From Dromaius novaehollandiae (lineage: Eukaryota; Chordata; Aves; Casuariiformes; Dromaiidae): DNA of 64,000 nucleotides. The notes beneath the pieces were generated by a model. That model searched no databases. It was not told the origin of the DNA and saw nothing but the letters and a program-made list of their open reading frames with translations. Position numbers and translations under genes: made by a program. The stretch is from contig NC_088112.1 of NCBI RefSeq assembly GCF_036370855.1, positions 17,600,469-17,664,468 of the forward strand, in the 5' to 3' direction. Shown one piece after another: positions 35,795 to 47,688 of this stretch (position 1 is the first letter of the stretch; every line of letters starts with the position of its first letter).

Positions 35795-38700
35795 ATTGAT
35801 GAGTTGAGCCAATGGCTGTTTTTGTCCTCAGTCTATTCTGTGTATAGACAATAATTATTATCTTTAACCCTAAAAAATAATGGGAGAAAAATTCATAGGC
35901 AAGGTAACATGATGAAAGAGGAAGTAAGCAAGTCCTCAACATAACACAGCTGAACCTCAAGTATCACATGAAATAAAATTTATATACTTCAGTTTAACTC
36001 CCATTTAAGATGATGTTGGAGGACAGTAAAAAAATAAATAAACCTTAAACTGTACATAGTACAGGGAATTAAATGATTTTTCTGTATGTCTGATAGATTG
36101 TCCCTCCCTTTCTCCTAAATTTCATGCCAATCTTATTTCTAGCAATGTCTTAGTCAGAATATATTAAATTGAAACTTTACATTTTGAAAATAAATCTTAA
36201 CTTACACCTACAGTTCTGGATTTCCCCTAACTATTAGCAGGTATACTCAGTAACATGAAACAGTACTCATATCCTGCTGTGAAAAATAGCTTGTGGTTAT
36301 ATTTTGCTACAACACGTAACTGCGCAAGCAGATAAACTAAAGTTCAGAAATGCAGGTGTAAACCATCATTTAAAAGATAAAAATCTAAAAGAACTAAAGC
36401 TTCTTCAAATCAGAGAAATCCTTACTAAAGCATATTAGAACTAAAACTACACATACTTTGATGTTGAATAAAAAGAAATTTGAAGACTTGACTATGTATT
36501 GACACACAATCTTACATTTACTATTGTATGAGCTAACAGCATTGCTCTATTGAAACACACAAAAAAAATTAGTGTTGCAAGAAAACATACACTTTTTTTC
36601 CTATTAGTATGCTACTCTTAGGTAAATATCAAGTCTGTTATATAAACACCTATTTATTTGTTGAATAGTGTAAACTCTGTTGGCATTGCTTAAAATACAG
36701 GTATTCAAGTAATTTTCCTTACACTAAGTACACAGTACTGAGAATACAAAATTAGGAAATGTGAGAGACTGGACTATTAGCTAAAGAATAACACCCTAAT
36801 TCTTTTCAGAATACACACTCTGAATTAAAGATTTACTTTGACCTCGAGTGGGGAGGGATGGCACATCACAGCTGCTTGCACAGGCGAAACCGGAGTACGA
36901 CATGGAAGCAGCTCAAGTGCGATTCCTGAAACACTCCCCCACTCCCAGGGGGTTCAACTATAACGTGTGGGGAAAAAAGCCTAGACTCCTTTAACCCAAT
37001 TTATAGCCTAATGATGGAATAATGTAAAGAAATGCTGTTGAGTTCCCAACACTAAATCAATTGATTCATTCCAAATGCTCTTTTCCCTGGTAGGACCACA
37101 TTTTAGGAGCTGTTAGCATAGTATAATGACTTCATCAGGGAAGTAATGCTTCTTCATCATATTTTGAGGAGCTCTAAAACTAGAATTTCACATGACTGCC
37201 AACACCAAACCACAACTTACCCTTCCTCTTTTGCTGACTTAGATAATGTGGCTGAATGTGACTATGCATTATGGATATGTAAAGATAAGTAAATACAAGA
37301 TATTTGTGAAATCAATATACATTACCTTATGCAAATCTGCCTGAATTACAATTAATCAAACAAAATCAGGTTACCTGATTTCATGCATCAGTAAATTCTA
37401 CTATGGTAAATGTAGAGGTTAACAAAAATGTTTTAATATTCTTTCAAGAATTTTGGAGTCCTGCAAGGTCCTTAACCTAACTGAAGCTGACTAAAATGAG
37501 ACACAGCCCTGCTGAAATGTAAGAAAAGCAAAGCATCTGCTTTAGATTGACTGAGCCATAAAAATTAAAGGATACATTTGCTGTTTTCAAATGAAGACGA
37601 TGTGATTAGACAATAGAACAGCATGGCACCTTCGAGATCAGGCTCTAAGTTGCATTAAGTCCAACATCAGTCAATTCATCTTTTTAAGAAAACTCTATTA
37701 TTAGATTTTAACCCCTGGGCACTTTAAATTTGATTAAGGTTTGTTTGTCCTTCTCAACTACTTTATAGAAAGGCAAACTCCATAGTTATGAGGTGCGTGG
37801 TGGGGGTAGGGAAACTGCTATTTTCCAAACCTCTGCTTCTGCCTCGCACAGCCAGCCCAGCCACCCCCTGCTCTACCTGTCACCACGACCAGCTCACAGA
37901 TGAGCACCTTATAGGTCACTGTTTTAATGGAGAGAGGAGGGGAATCCACCTCTGAACCTTGGAAGGAGTGGAAAAACTTATATATCACAGTTTCACGAGT
38001 GCCAAAACATGCAAAAAAAGCAATTTTCATTTCCAAGTTTAGTTGCTATAGAGGCCAGTTCGGGCTCAAATAAGCACTCTCAGATGTTCAAGGAGTACCG
38101 AAAGCATGCTTCAGCACGCAGGTCCTTGACTGCTCCATCTTTTTGTCAGATCTACAAAACAACATCCTAATTTATGTCAGAATCATGATAACTCAAATTC
38201 CCTCCTCTTACCCTGCACAACATCTAATCATTAGAAATACCATGTCCAAATGTTCGCAGCACAACATACAGTCCAGATGACTAGAAGAGTTATCTTAATT
38301 ATTAGCAATTATACATAATTATGCCTATAGTAAAAGGCTGCTGTATACAAAACAAACACTAATGCAAAACGAAATCGCAACGCAAAGACTGACCTTTAAC
38401 TGGTATCCCTAGAAACACTTTGGCTGAAATATATTAGTTAGAAGTGTATGTTAATACAAGTACTTTACAACATTCAGAATTTCCTATTTTCTATTTTACC
38501 ATATTCTGTAGTGTCAATACATTTAAAGACCAGGTTAACTAATTACATTAAGAATATACTTACATTACATAATTATATACTGTATAAATAAGATGGAACC
38601 TAAAAGATCAGCTTTAAATTGAGGGATTATCTTAAAACGCAGCCTCAAGTTTTATGAGGGCAAATACGTGCTGAGACCAAGGCTCAGAAGCTTCACTTAC

Positions 38701-41700
38701 AAATATCCTCAGAAAGCCGGTGAAAACGATCTTATGCTCTGAAGCATTGATGTAATACTATCTCTTATTCCACACATTGTGCCCAGGCCATCATATTTGA
38801 AAATGTAGTATGATTACTCGTGAAAACATGAAATAGGTTAACTTTTTGTTTAGAATAGAAAGAGCACTACATAATTAGTTATCTTGGTCCAATGCAAATT
38901 GTAAACCATTCTCAATACTGGCGTTTATACCCCTAAGTTTCCTTATCACATTTGCCTTTATGCATCTGCAGAATAATTTCCACGTTGTTGTTTTGAGGTG
39001 CAAATACAAAGTTACCACACACAGCATTATTCTGCTCTCTGAGCCTTGCAATGGAGCTAGCTCACAAGGTAAGACACAACCCAACTATTTTGGATGAAAT
39101 TCACTCATTAGTTTGTTTTCAGCAACCCTGCCATAGGGATGACCTGAACGAAAGCTTGACAAAAGACTTCAGAATCTAGCTCCAAAACACTTCCCCTTCC
39201 TAAACACAGTTTCTAGCTATTTAAATGCTCGTAAATATTAGAGGTGCTAAACTAACTCAAGTTCAGCACATCACAGCGCTAGTTCACACAGCTCTCGCCG
39301 TACCCCTCTAGCCACATCCTGACACAAGCAGCCAGGCTATTCATAGATTGTTTTCACTTCAAATTCAACCACCAAGGCTGACAATGCTGCTCCACAACCG
39401 CTCTCGAGTGGCGAGGCCAACTACGATTTTTTTTCCTATCCTCTGTGTTCCACTTCATCACCCCCCTCAGTCGTGTGGATGCAGCTGTTTGAGAGACAAT
39501 GCTGTAAACCACAACAATGATATTATCCAGGTAAGGAAGTGAGTTTCGTTGTTGTTTTTTAAAAAAAGGAAAAAATCCAGCCATGTCACTGGTTGTTTTC
39601 AGTAGTATTCCAAAGATGGCTGCACTGACACAGCTTGTGTACAGGTCATGAGCAAGCAGCGCAGCAATTTTCCCAGTTTAGCCACTGGAGAAAAGTCTTC
39701 ACATACTACTATTCTTATTCCCTACTGGTATAACAGTAGTACGAGGAGAAAAACAGGGGTTATCTAGCCTATTCCCAGGAAACCAGCTACACCTATGCCA
39801 TGACTGACAATTATATTGTAAAATCAGTTCTTAAGTCTCCAAAGAGGGATCTTTCATGACTTTCCTCAGCAAAGCAAAGATTTAGCTTTAACTATCTTTA
39901 CTATCTAGTTTTAATCATCCTTCACCCAGAACACTTGTTCCTAAAAACACTTGTCCCTAAAACTACTCGTCTATTTACAGACCAGTTATGATTAGGGCAG
40001 CCCTGAAATTCCTCTCTTTGAGTCCACTGGACCTTTGCTTTGTTGAGGTCCTCTGCTGTGTAGCTACAGGTGGATGACAATTGCTGAAACTTCTTAAGAA
40101 ATTATTAAAAGTATTAATGGTCACAGTTTGGCATAAAACATCTTAATACTTTTTAGTATTTCGCCATCTACTATGCAGTCTCCTTGTTCTGACAGGTGAT
40201 AGAGATCAGACTGTATACACTCAAACATCGTTTTGTTTGTTTAGTTTCAAGCCTTCCTGTCTTTGTAGGTGTCCTTTCAATGTGTTCCAAAATACATATG
40301 AAAAAAATCTGCCTGTGAACTGCAGCCAGCTCATAAAGCGTTGTGTCTGATCCCTGACCCTGCAAACCGATCTATGCGGAGGGGTGCTCTTCTGGAGCTC
40401 CACTTAAGTCAGCTGAAATTGCAGGATCAGTGCTTTGTTCATTAGTATATTTTCCAAGATATCTAAAGTAGGAAAGCTACGCAGATTACTTGCAGTGTGC
40501 AGTGCATTAAATTATGGTATGCATCATGGTCTTCTAACTATGACAAGATGAAGTATCCTAACAGCATGAACCATCACATTGCTTTAGCAGTTCCAGAAAC
40601 CCCCAGTCTTCAAGCTGACACCGAGCTTCCCTCCTCTCCTTAGCAAGGCAGCAAAGAGCTGAGGGAGGACCTGGAGATGCTGATATTGGAAAACGGTATA
40701 AAATATTTAGAACAGGCTTAACAGGAACCTGTTTAACTTGCAGAGTTAAGCTTGCACGTCAGGAACACAGTCAAACGAAGATGCACAAGAGAACCACCAT
40801 AATGTCAAAGTTCTGATCACCTACACCTAGATAACAGCCTCCATAAAATAGCTAAGGGGTTTCTCAGCCTAAAACAAAACAAAGCAAAGCAACACAACCA
40901 GACAAACCAAAAAACACTCTTCCTGCTGATCTCCATTATAGCATGAACTGGAATCCTAAGAGCAAGTACTTCATTTCCAAAGTAAACAACTATGTATACA
41001 TTTTCTGCTCCTCATCCCTCCTTGATTCCTTCACTAAAAAAGCCCTCTGAGGTATTAAAAAAAGGATTCATGTTGCAGTGTTACAAAAGAGAAAATGAAG
41101 TTGTTGCCAAGTTTTTTTTTTGTTTTGTTTTTTTTTTTAAACGAGCACTATCTTGGAAGTGTTATTAATGCTCAGAAGTGCATGTCAAGCATTTAAACAG
41201 CTTTTTCTAAGGGACCTGCCTAAGCATTTGTAAACTCTACAAGGTTTTAAATGCAGAAATCTCTCAATGTAGAAACTGTGAATGCAGGCACCCAAGTAAG
41301 TAGACTTCTACAACCTAATTTCAATGTAAGAGCATAACTTCTGTGACTTAATACAATGCTAATAATCTTGCAGGATATTGTACAATAGTCACACTTCCAA
41401 GTGAGCAGCACCAATATCAAAGAGGAAATACAAAACTAAACCCTATGGTGAGTCAGTTCAAGTACTTAAGTATAAAACTTCTAAAATCACACAGTATTTT
41501 CAGTGTCAAAATGCATAACTAACATTACTGAATCCAGTCTAAAGACCTCTTCATGGTTTAAGATCTCAATACACAGATCAAAAAAAGACAAGATACATTG
41601 TATGCCACAGGGCAAGGGCTGACTAAAAACAGGGTCTGCAGAGATTATTCTTGTGGGGTTTTAAGGTCTGTGTTACTTTTCCAACTCATACATAATTACC

Positions 41701-42943
41701 ACCTTTGGGCTCTGTACATTTCTCCTAGCAAAAAAATTATGGGGTTAATTCTTGCAAAATATGTACCTAGACTATAGAGAGCGAAAGTAGCTTTCATTCA
41801 TAAAAATACAGTCTGTGCACAACCTTCACTTAAATTGGTCCCCTTTGGACCAGGGATGTTACGGTACAAATTGTACATATATGCACATACAGCCAAAATT
41901 ACATGACAAAACGAGTAAGAGAATAAATTTAGATTTCAATAGCCTGTTAGCAAACAGAAGAAGCAGGCCTACAGCCTCTGCAGCAGGGGCTGCCGGTTGT
42001 AGCAGGTGCTGTACAACCTGAACGAGGAATTCAGGTTCACCTCCTGGCCTCCTAGGCACCGTGGTAACCCAAGTAATAAGACACACTGCACTACAAACAA
42101 AAATACTTCGCATTTTGGTGTTCCTAGTGATAGGCTATAGCCTGTTTTTATTTACACTGCCATGCTTTATAAAATGGATGCTTTTATTGTTGAGTTGGGA
42201 AATAGTTTTTAGTTCGTTCACTCTTGGGAGCTTTCTACCTCATTTTAAGGGCAGCATTTCCCATCATGAACATTGCACTTGTTTAGAAGAAAAAGTCCTC
42301 CCAATATCCAGAACAGTTCTATGGGTACCACACTCATTCGTGATCCTTTCTGACATGTTTTTAAGTCTTTTTATATAAAATGTCAAAAGTATTTACCTGC
42401 CCACGCAGTATTACAGTCTCATCTATCTTTATATTTCAGTTCTTCCTCTAAAATTCAAGCAAAGTAAACAGCCTGAACACGTCAAGACTGTACTCAGAGT
42501 TCAACTTCAATATGCAAACAGAAAAGAGATGCATGGTAGTATCCTTTTTTACAAATGGACTGATCCAAGTGATTCAGGTGCAAAGTGAATAAAGAGTTAA
42601 TCCAAACGCGAAGGGCTCCATTTCAGTAATAGCATGAATAAACCCCCACAGAAGGCTTCATTGCTAGCAGCAAACTCCACAGAGTCCAGATGAACCAGCA
42701 GGAAGAACAGAGGGTGGATAATCCTGTAAAATTACCCCAGTGGAAATGTTGATAAATTCCCAATTACGAGACCTGCTCTAGAATGAAAAACAAAAAAAAA
42801 TGCAAGATACAATACAATTACCAGTCAACACTTGCATGTCTTCATATTTAAGCCAGATAAATACCACAGGTATTTCTTAATCCCTTGAATTTTGAATTAC
42901 AGTTACCCATGGTGGCAAAGTCTAGATCAAGAAAGTAACCCTC

Positions 42944-42959
42944 AAAAAAAAAAAAAAAA
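42944..42959. repeat. A16 homopolymer in intron 1
   Basis: Uninterrupted A run about 300 bp before the CpG island. No retroposon body was recognised beside it. Confidence 0.8.
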
Positions 42960-43873
42960 TCAAAGAACCAAAACCCAGAAAACCTGCTAGTCACAAAGCA
43001 AATGCCAGCCTATGCACTTATATTTTCAGTATGCAATTTTTTGTGCATCTGCAGAAATACAGATGTTCATTAAAAATAATACAAGCCTGCTTTACTATGT
43101 TTGCTCTGAATACACTTTTTATATTGCAGAAAGCAGAGTAAGCTCTGTACCAATTTTGAACACTCGTGGAAAAGTTACTGATGAAGCGTGTTGGCAACAC
43201 CGAGGTATAGAAATGGGGTTTTTAAAAGGCTTATATGGCCCCAGACTTAAAATTTTCTAAGAAATTATAAGCGAGAGAAGTCAGCGTGAAGGCAATCTCG
43301 GCAGACGGACCTCGGGGCGCTCCCCCCGCATTTCCTCACGCCCCGAGAGCGCACGCAGCACAAAAAGCCTCCCGTCGGCTCCGGTTTGCAGACTCCGGGG
43401 CAGGTGCACGGGGACCAACGCACGCAGGAAGGATTCCTCCCCTCATCAGCTCCATCGGGGAATAACGGCCTCTTCCCAAGCGCCGCAGCCCGACGCGTTC
43501 CCCCCCACCCCGGCGCAGGGGGAGGTGACCCCTCCGGGCGCCGCCGTCCCAATTCCCCTCTGTTTACCCCTGCATGTGTGTGTCCCCCGGCCTCACGTGC
43601 CCGCGCAAGTCCCGCCCCCCGCCTGCCCGCATTGGCCGGCCGCGCCGTCCGTCACGCCCCCCCCTTCCCCTCCGCCGAGCGCTGGCAGGGCCGCTCCAGT
43701 CTCCGCGCCGCCAGCTAGGCCGCTGCTGCCCGCCGCCGCCGGCCCCAGCCGCGCCCCGGGCGGCCAGGCGCTGCCCGCGCCTCAGGCGAGGGGGCGGCGG
43801 GGCGCTCAGCCCGATCCGGCCCTCTCAGGAAGTGGGGAACTGCGCTCCGAGTGCGGGCGGACGGTTGTCAGAT

Positions 43874-43881
43874 TGATGTCA
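43874..43881. promoter_or_regulatory. CRE/ATF-like site 1
   Basis: TGATGTCA differs by one base from the palindromic CRE TGACGTCA. It lies in the 5' part of intron 1, inside the CpG island and next to a 14-C run. It is about 100 bp from a second CRE-like site. Confidence 0.25.
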
Positions 43882-43971
43882 TTTCCCCCCCCCCCCCCGT
43901 CTTTGTTTAATTATTTTAAACTCAATTGCACAGTTAGAAAAAAAAATAATAGCAATAACTTCGGGCTTTCA

Positions 43972-43979
43972 GACGTCAT
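43972..43979. promoter_or_regulatory. CRE/ATF-like site 2
   Basis: Plus-strand GACGTCAT, read as ATGACGTC on the minus strand, holds seven of the eight bases of the CRE palindrome. It sits about 550 bp inside intron 1 within an AT-rich interruption of the CpG island, which suggests a retained regulatory block. Confidence 0.3.
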
Positions 43980-44478
43980 TAGGCTAATTTCCCTTAATTG
44001 CCTCCCCCGTGCAAACGAGCCCGGCAGCCTGCCCGCTCCCCCTGCGCGCTCGCCCGCCGCACCGGTGTTTACCTGTCTGCGTCCGCCGGCGGGACACGCC
44101 GCCCGCGCACCCCCCCCGCCCCGCGGCCTCCAGCGCCGCCCGCGGCCGCGCCGCCGCCGGGCCCGCACCCCCTTCCCTTCCCTTCCCGGCCCCGCCGCGC
44201 CGGGAGGGGCCTGCGCGGCGGCCGCCGCCGCAACAGCCCCGGCCCGCAGCGCTGACACCCCCCCCGCCCCCAGCGACCCCCCCTCGGCCCGGGGGAGGGG
44301 GGGGGAACCTCCCTCCAAACTCTGAGGAGACCCAGCCCCCCCCCCGCCCTACCTCCCCCCGGCGGGCAGCGCGCCCCGCTCGCCATAATAACGCCCCTCC
44401 CCTCCCCCCGGCCCAGCATTAATACTCCTCCCCGCCCCCCCCCGCCAGCGCCCCCCGGAGCACGAGCCCCCCCGCGAG

Positions 44479-44504
44479 GCGAGGGGAGGGGAGGGGAGGG
44501 GAGG
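44479..44504. repeat. (GGGGA)n tract in CpG island
   Basis: About five GGGGA units on the plus strand, 30 bp downstream of the exon 1 donor in transcript sense. It has four or more G4 runs, so it could form a G-quadruplex on the strand opposite the transcript. Confidence 0.75.
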
Positions 44505-44647
44505 CGAGACGGGGCGCCGCGGCGGCCCCTACCTGTGGCTGCAGCATCCCCGTCCCCCCGCCGCCCTCTGCGCGCCGCCTGCCTGGCTCTTTGTTTCCTG
44601 CCGCGGGCCGGACGGGAGAGCGGCCCCCCCACGCCTCCTCCTCACAC

Positions 44648-44671
44648 TCATTGAAAGCAAACAAGCATCAT
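44648..44671 (-). other. Upstream ORF in CNOT6 5' UTR (seven codons)
   Basis: Minus-strand ATG ATG CTT GTT TGC TTT CAA TGA encodes MMLVCFQ. It starts in the context CCGCCATGATG, which is a good start context and also a YY1-like core. It ends upstream of the exon 1 donor, so it would be wholly contained in the mature leader and well separated from the main ATG in exon 2. It could reduce translation of CNOT6 if the transcription start lies above 44671. No evidence of translation is available. Confidence 0.45.
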
Positions 44672-44676
44672 GGCGG
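44669..44676 (+). promoter_or_regulatory. YY1-like motif near predicted start of transcription
   Basis: CATGGCGG on the plus strand (CCGCCATG on the minus strand) matches the YY1 core. YY1 sites in this orientation are common at or just downstream of starts of TATA-less housekeeping promoters. The match is short and lies in GC-rich DNA. Confidence 0.35.
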
Positions 44677-44798
44677 TGCTGGTGCTGATTGTGGTGGTGG
44701 TGGCGGCGGCGGCGGCGGGCGGGCCGGCCCTGCCTCCTCCGGCCCTGCCTCCCCGCGCCCCGCCCGCCGCGGCCGCCCACACCGCGCGCCATTGCGGG

Positions 44799-44822
44799 GG
44801 GAGCGGGAGCGGGAGCGGGAGC
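44799..44822. repeat. (GGGAGC)4 tract in CpG island
   Basis: Four GGGAGC units on the plus strand just upstream of the predicted exon 1. It is a possible SP-family binding cluster or G-quadruplex. Confidence 0.75.
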
Positions 44823-44934
44823 GCGCCGGGGCAGCCGGGCCTCGGCGGGGGCCGGCGCTGGAGGCCGGGGCGAGCCGCGGGGCCTGGGGGGCGCCGGTGG
44901 GCTCGGAAAGGGAGGGGGGAAGCGGCGCCGGGGC

Positions 44935-44953
44935 GGGTCGGGTCGGGTCGGGG
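44935..44953. repeat. (GGGTC)3 tract in CpG island
   Basis: Three GGGTC units followed by GGGG on the plus strand, upstream of CNOT6. It has a G-quadruplex-type arrangement. Confidence 0.7.
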
Positions 44954-47674
44954 GAGACGCTGCGGGGGGGCCGCAGCCGGGCCCGGGGGGCGGTTTGGGG
45001 GAGATCCGGGCAGAAACGGGGGGGAGCGCGGCGTGGAAAGCGGGTTTGGGGGGCTGCTGCGGGGGCTGGTGCCGGGTGCTCCCCGGGGAGAGGCGCCTGC
45101 AGCCGGGCCTGCGCCAGGAGCTGGGCGAGCTGTGGGACAGAGGGGGCAGAAGAGGAACGTTTCATCTATATTTCAAATATTAAGCCAGTAATATATCAGT
45201 ATATATCAGTGAAACCACTTTTAGCGCAACTCCAGGAAGCCTAATTAAAATAACCATTTATTTTAGCAACTTTAAACTCTCCTGCATAGATAAGAATCAG
45301 TAAGAACCCAAACTTGCAGTATACGTGCTCAGGCAAAATGCGGAGAGCGTGTTCAATGCCTTTTATGAATGGAGATGTCTTTTATATGTGAGTATCTTTA
45401 ATAACAAAACAGTGCCCCAGCTCCTGTGCTGCTGACATTTGCATGAGCAGCGTTTACAGTAAAATGGCAACCAGAATTGCCATCAGCGCCCTGTGAGAAA
45501 CGTGGGCTCGGCCTCTCAGTAGTTTCCTGTTTGAACCAGTTAATGACTGTATACCAAAGTATTTGGAAAAATAAAGGACGTTGGTGTTAAGTATTGTTAC
45601 TACTGCCACCGTGCCAAAAAATTTTACAGTAAGACGAGATGCTAGGGTAAGAGGTGTGGGGAACAAAGAATCAATGGAGGAGCATTGGCCAAAATTGTAA
45701 ATACTGGTCTCAAAATGGAGTGGATTTCCCATGATTATCATAAAGTTAAAATGTCTAGACAATGGCGATATGACACAAAATTGGTGATGCATTTGCTATG
45801 CACCACTTATTCAGGAGGGATAGTAAGCAAAAATCGTTATCACAGAAATACAACCTCTTTCTGAAATGGCAAATCTAAAAAGAATTGAAGCCTTACCTGT
45901 TTAGATATAACTGGGTATGTAAATTAAAATAAATGACACTTAGGTTATTCTCTTCTAACATAATTCAGAAATGGGGTCTGTACCTCACCTTGCTCCTGAG
46001 GATCACCAATAACCAGCGAAAAAAGCCCTTGGCAAAGAATGACCCCATGCTGTGTACCAGGCCTGGTGATAAAATGGATGTAGATGAAAGGTTTACCCCC
46101 TTGGCGCTTCAAATAATCATGCTATACTTCAGATTTCTGCTGAACCTGCTCAGATGGCATGTCTGAAATGTTCTCCAATGCTGAAGTGTCTCCATGCTGC
46201 ATGATGCAGTAGGGTTTCCAAGACATCTGAGCTGGCTCCGTTACTGGATGCAGCACCGGCTCTGGCAGAAGTGCTGGATCTGCTTCCAGGGCTGAAGCTG
46301 GCTCCTGTAGAGCTGACCATCATTTAGAGCTAGCTCAAGTAGCTCTGTGTGTCATTCTCTTGCACTGTGTATGTTTTATTTCTGATGACCAGCTGTCCCA
46401 TACATTCTTCAGTTAATACTTTCTAGGTCAGACATGGCCTCAATTAACTGTATCATTTTGCAAAGAGCTAATTCCCCAAAAGCAGTAGTAGTCTTTGAAT
46501 GCATTGCAGGATTTTCCAGGAATTGCTTCTCAACAAAGAAAACTCAGCTGATCATAAGTCTTTCGAAAACATTTGCAGGGAAAATTCATTCCTTCAGGAT
46601 GGGTATCAGGGTAATACTACAGTAGACTTGAAAAGGTCTACTGGCAAGGGCCTTCATGGTTGCAAATGGAGACCAAATGGCAGAAAATACTAGTAATTCT
46701 CAAATAATTGAGGTAAAGAAAAATGAGCATTAGAGAAAATAATTTGAGAGCATTCACAAAATAGTTCTGTGTTATTGTCCATTATATAAACTAACAGGTG
46801 TTCACAGTAATTTGGCAAATTAACTTTCTGGTAACTTTATAGGTTATTTATAAAAAAGCAATATTTGAAGAGCCTACAGTTATGGCCTTTTATGTCAATA
46901 AGTTTTGTTTGAATAGTCAGTTTGATTATGTGGCTTGAAAAAACAGAATGAAGTAAAAACATGTATGTGGTTTTTTTAGAAACTGTTATGCTACACTGAG
47001 TTTCCTGTGCAGAAGCACTGTTGCTCATCTGTGCATACAATTAACTTTTGCTTCATGCATGTGTCATCAGAACTGTAACCAGGCAAACACTGGAGCAGAT
47101 GGCTAGTGCCAGTATTAGTGTTTCTGGTCTGGGTGCTTAATGAGATCTGAGAGTGTAATATGAGCTTCTTTCATTTTGTCTGTCTCACATGGCAGATACA
47201 CTTTGTGCAAGTGCTCTTGTTGCTCAAGGTCACAGATTCATCAATCAAAAGAGAGCCAGTCCCATTAATCTTTTACCTGCCTGTGAGAGTTTCCATACAT
47301 CTCAGGAGCCACAGTGTCACATGGAGTGCACTTGTCCTGCGCTCAGGCCAGTACTGTTTTTAAAGAGAGTCCAGTGCAGAAAAAGTTAATTTTAAAATTC
47401 TCTGGAAACTTAAGTTTTCCTCCATAATTCAACTAATAAAAAATACGTTTTTGTGTTGTGGAATGGGCATCTTCAAGTGGCCGCCTTTGGCCACACCTAG
47501 CTGGTGACACACAAGCAAGTGTCCCACCAAAGGAAGGTGAACGTCCTTCAATTTTTCTGACCTTATACGTGGAGCTAGAGCTATTTACTAGCTTAAAAAC
47601 TATTAGCAGCCCACTCTGTCTGTCACCTTCCTTCCTCATGCATTTATCCAAGGTAGGAGCTGGGGAGCGTGAGT

Positions 47675-47688
47675 GGGGGGGGGGGGGG
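47675..47688. repeat. G14 homopolymer
   Basis: Uninterrupted G run in the upstream flank, with no gene context. Confidence 0.85.

Larger units (their letters stand above)
29723..44532 (-). other. CNOT6: CNOT6 intron 1 (14.8 kb)
   Basis: The donor is CAG|GTAGGG at the 44532 end. The acceptor is CTCCGCAG at the 29723 end. The body is AT-rich with many short A/T runs and no recognisable exon or transposon. The exception is a short GC-rich coding-like patch at 35649-35794, described separately. The high-coordinate end lies in the CpG island. No other splice-bounded coding exon was identified on either strand. Confidence 0.7.
44533..44700 (-). other. CNOT6: CNOT6 exon 1, 5' UTR (upper end approximate)
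   Basis: The minus strand reads a good donor, CCACAG|GTAGGG, with the last exonic base at 44533. It lies inside the CpG island and faces the exon 2 acceptor 14.8 kb away. Exon 2 has only two bases before the ATG, so a separate non-coding first exon is required, and this is the best candidate. The transcription start cannot be fixed from sequence. I placed it just above the YY1-like motif at 44669-44676, but it may lie anywhere from about 44680 to 44800. A short upstream ORF sits in it. Confidence 0.65.
43266..45145. promoter_or_regulatory. CNOT6: CpG island promoter of CNOT6
   Basis: About 1.9 kb of very GC- and CpG-dense sequence stands out sharply from the AT-rich DNA on both sides. It covers the predicted first exon and continues more than 1 kb into intron 1. 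No TATA box was seen near the exon. It holds long C-runs, (GGGGA), (GGGAGC) and (GGGTC) repeats with potential to form G-quadruplexes, and a YY1-like CATGGCGG. The long open frames here on both strands (for example 43525-44325 plus and 44069-44632 minus) are Pro/Arg/Ala/Gly-rich products of GC bias and not genes. Confidence 0.9.

Noticed and set aside
43525..44325. 266-codon plus-strand open frame in the CpG island
   Set aside because: The product is Pro/Ala/Arg-rich low complexity, several overlapping frames are open on both strands, and the region is promoter and intron 1. Openness follows from GC bias.
44069..44632. 187-codon minus-strand open frame spanning exon 1 and intron 1
   Set aside because: It reads through the exon 1 donor into the intron and is Gly/Arg-rich; not a plausible protein.
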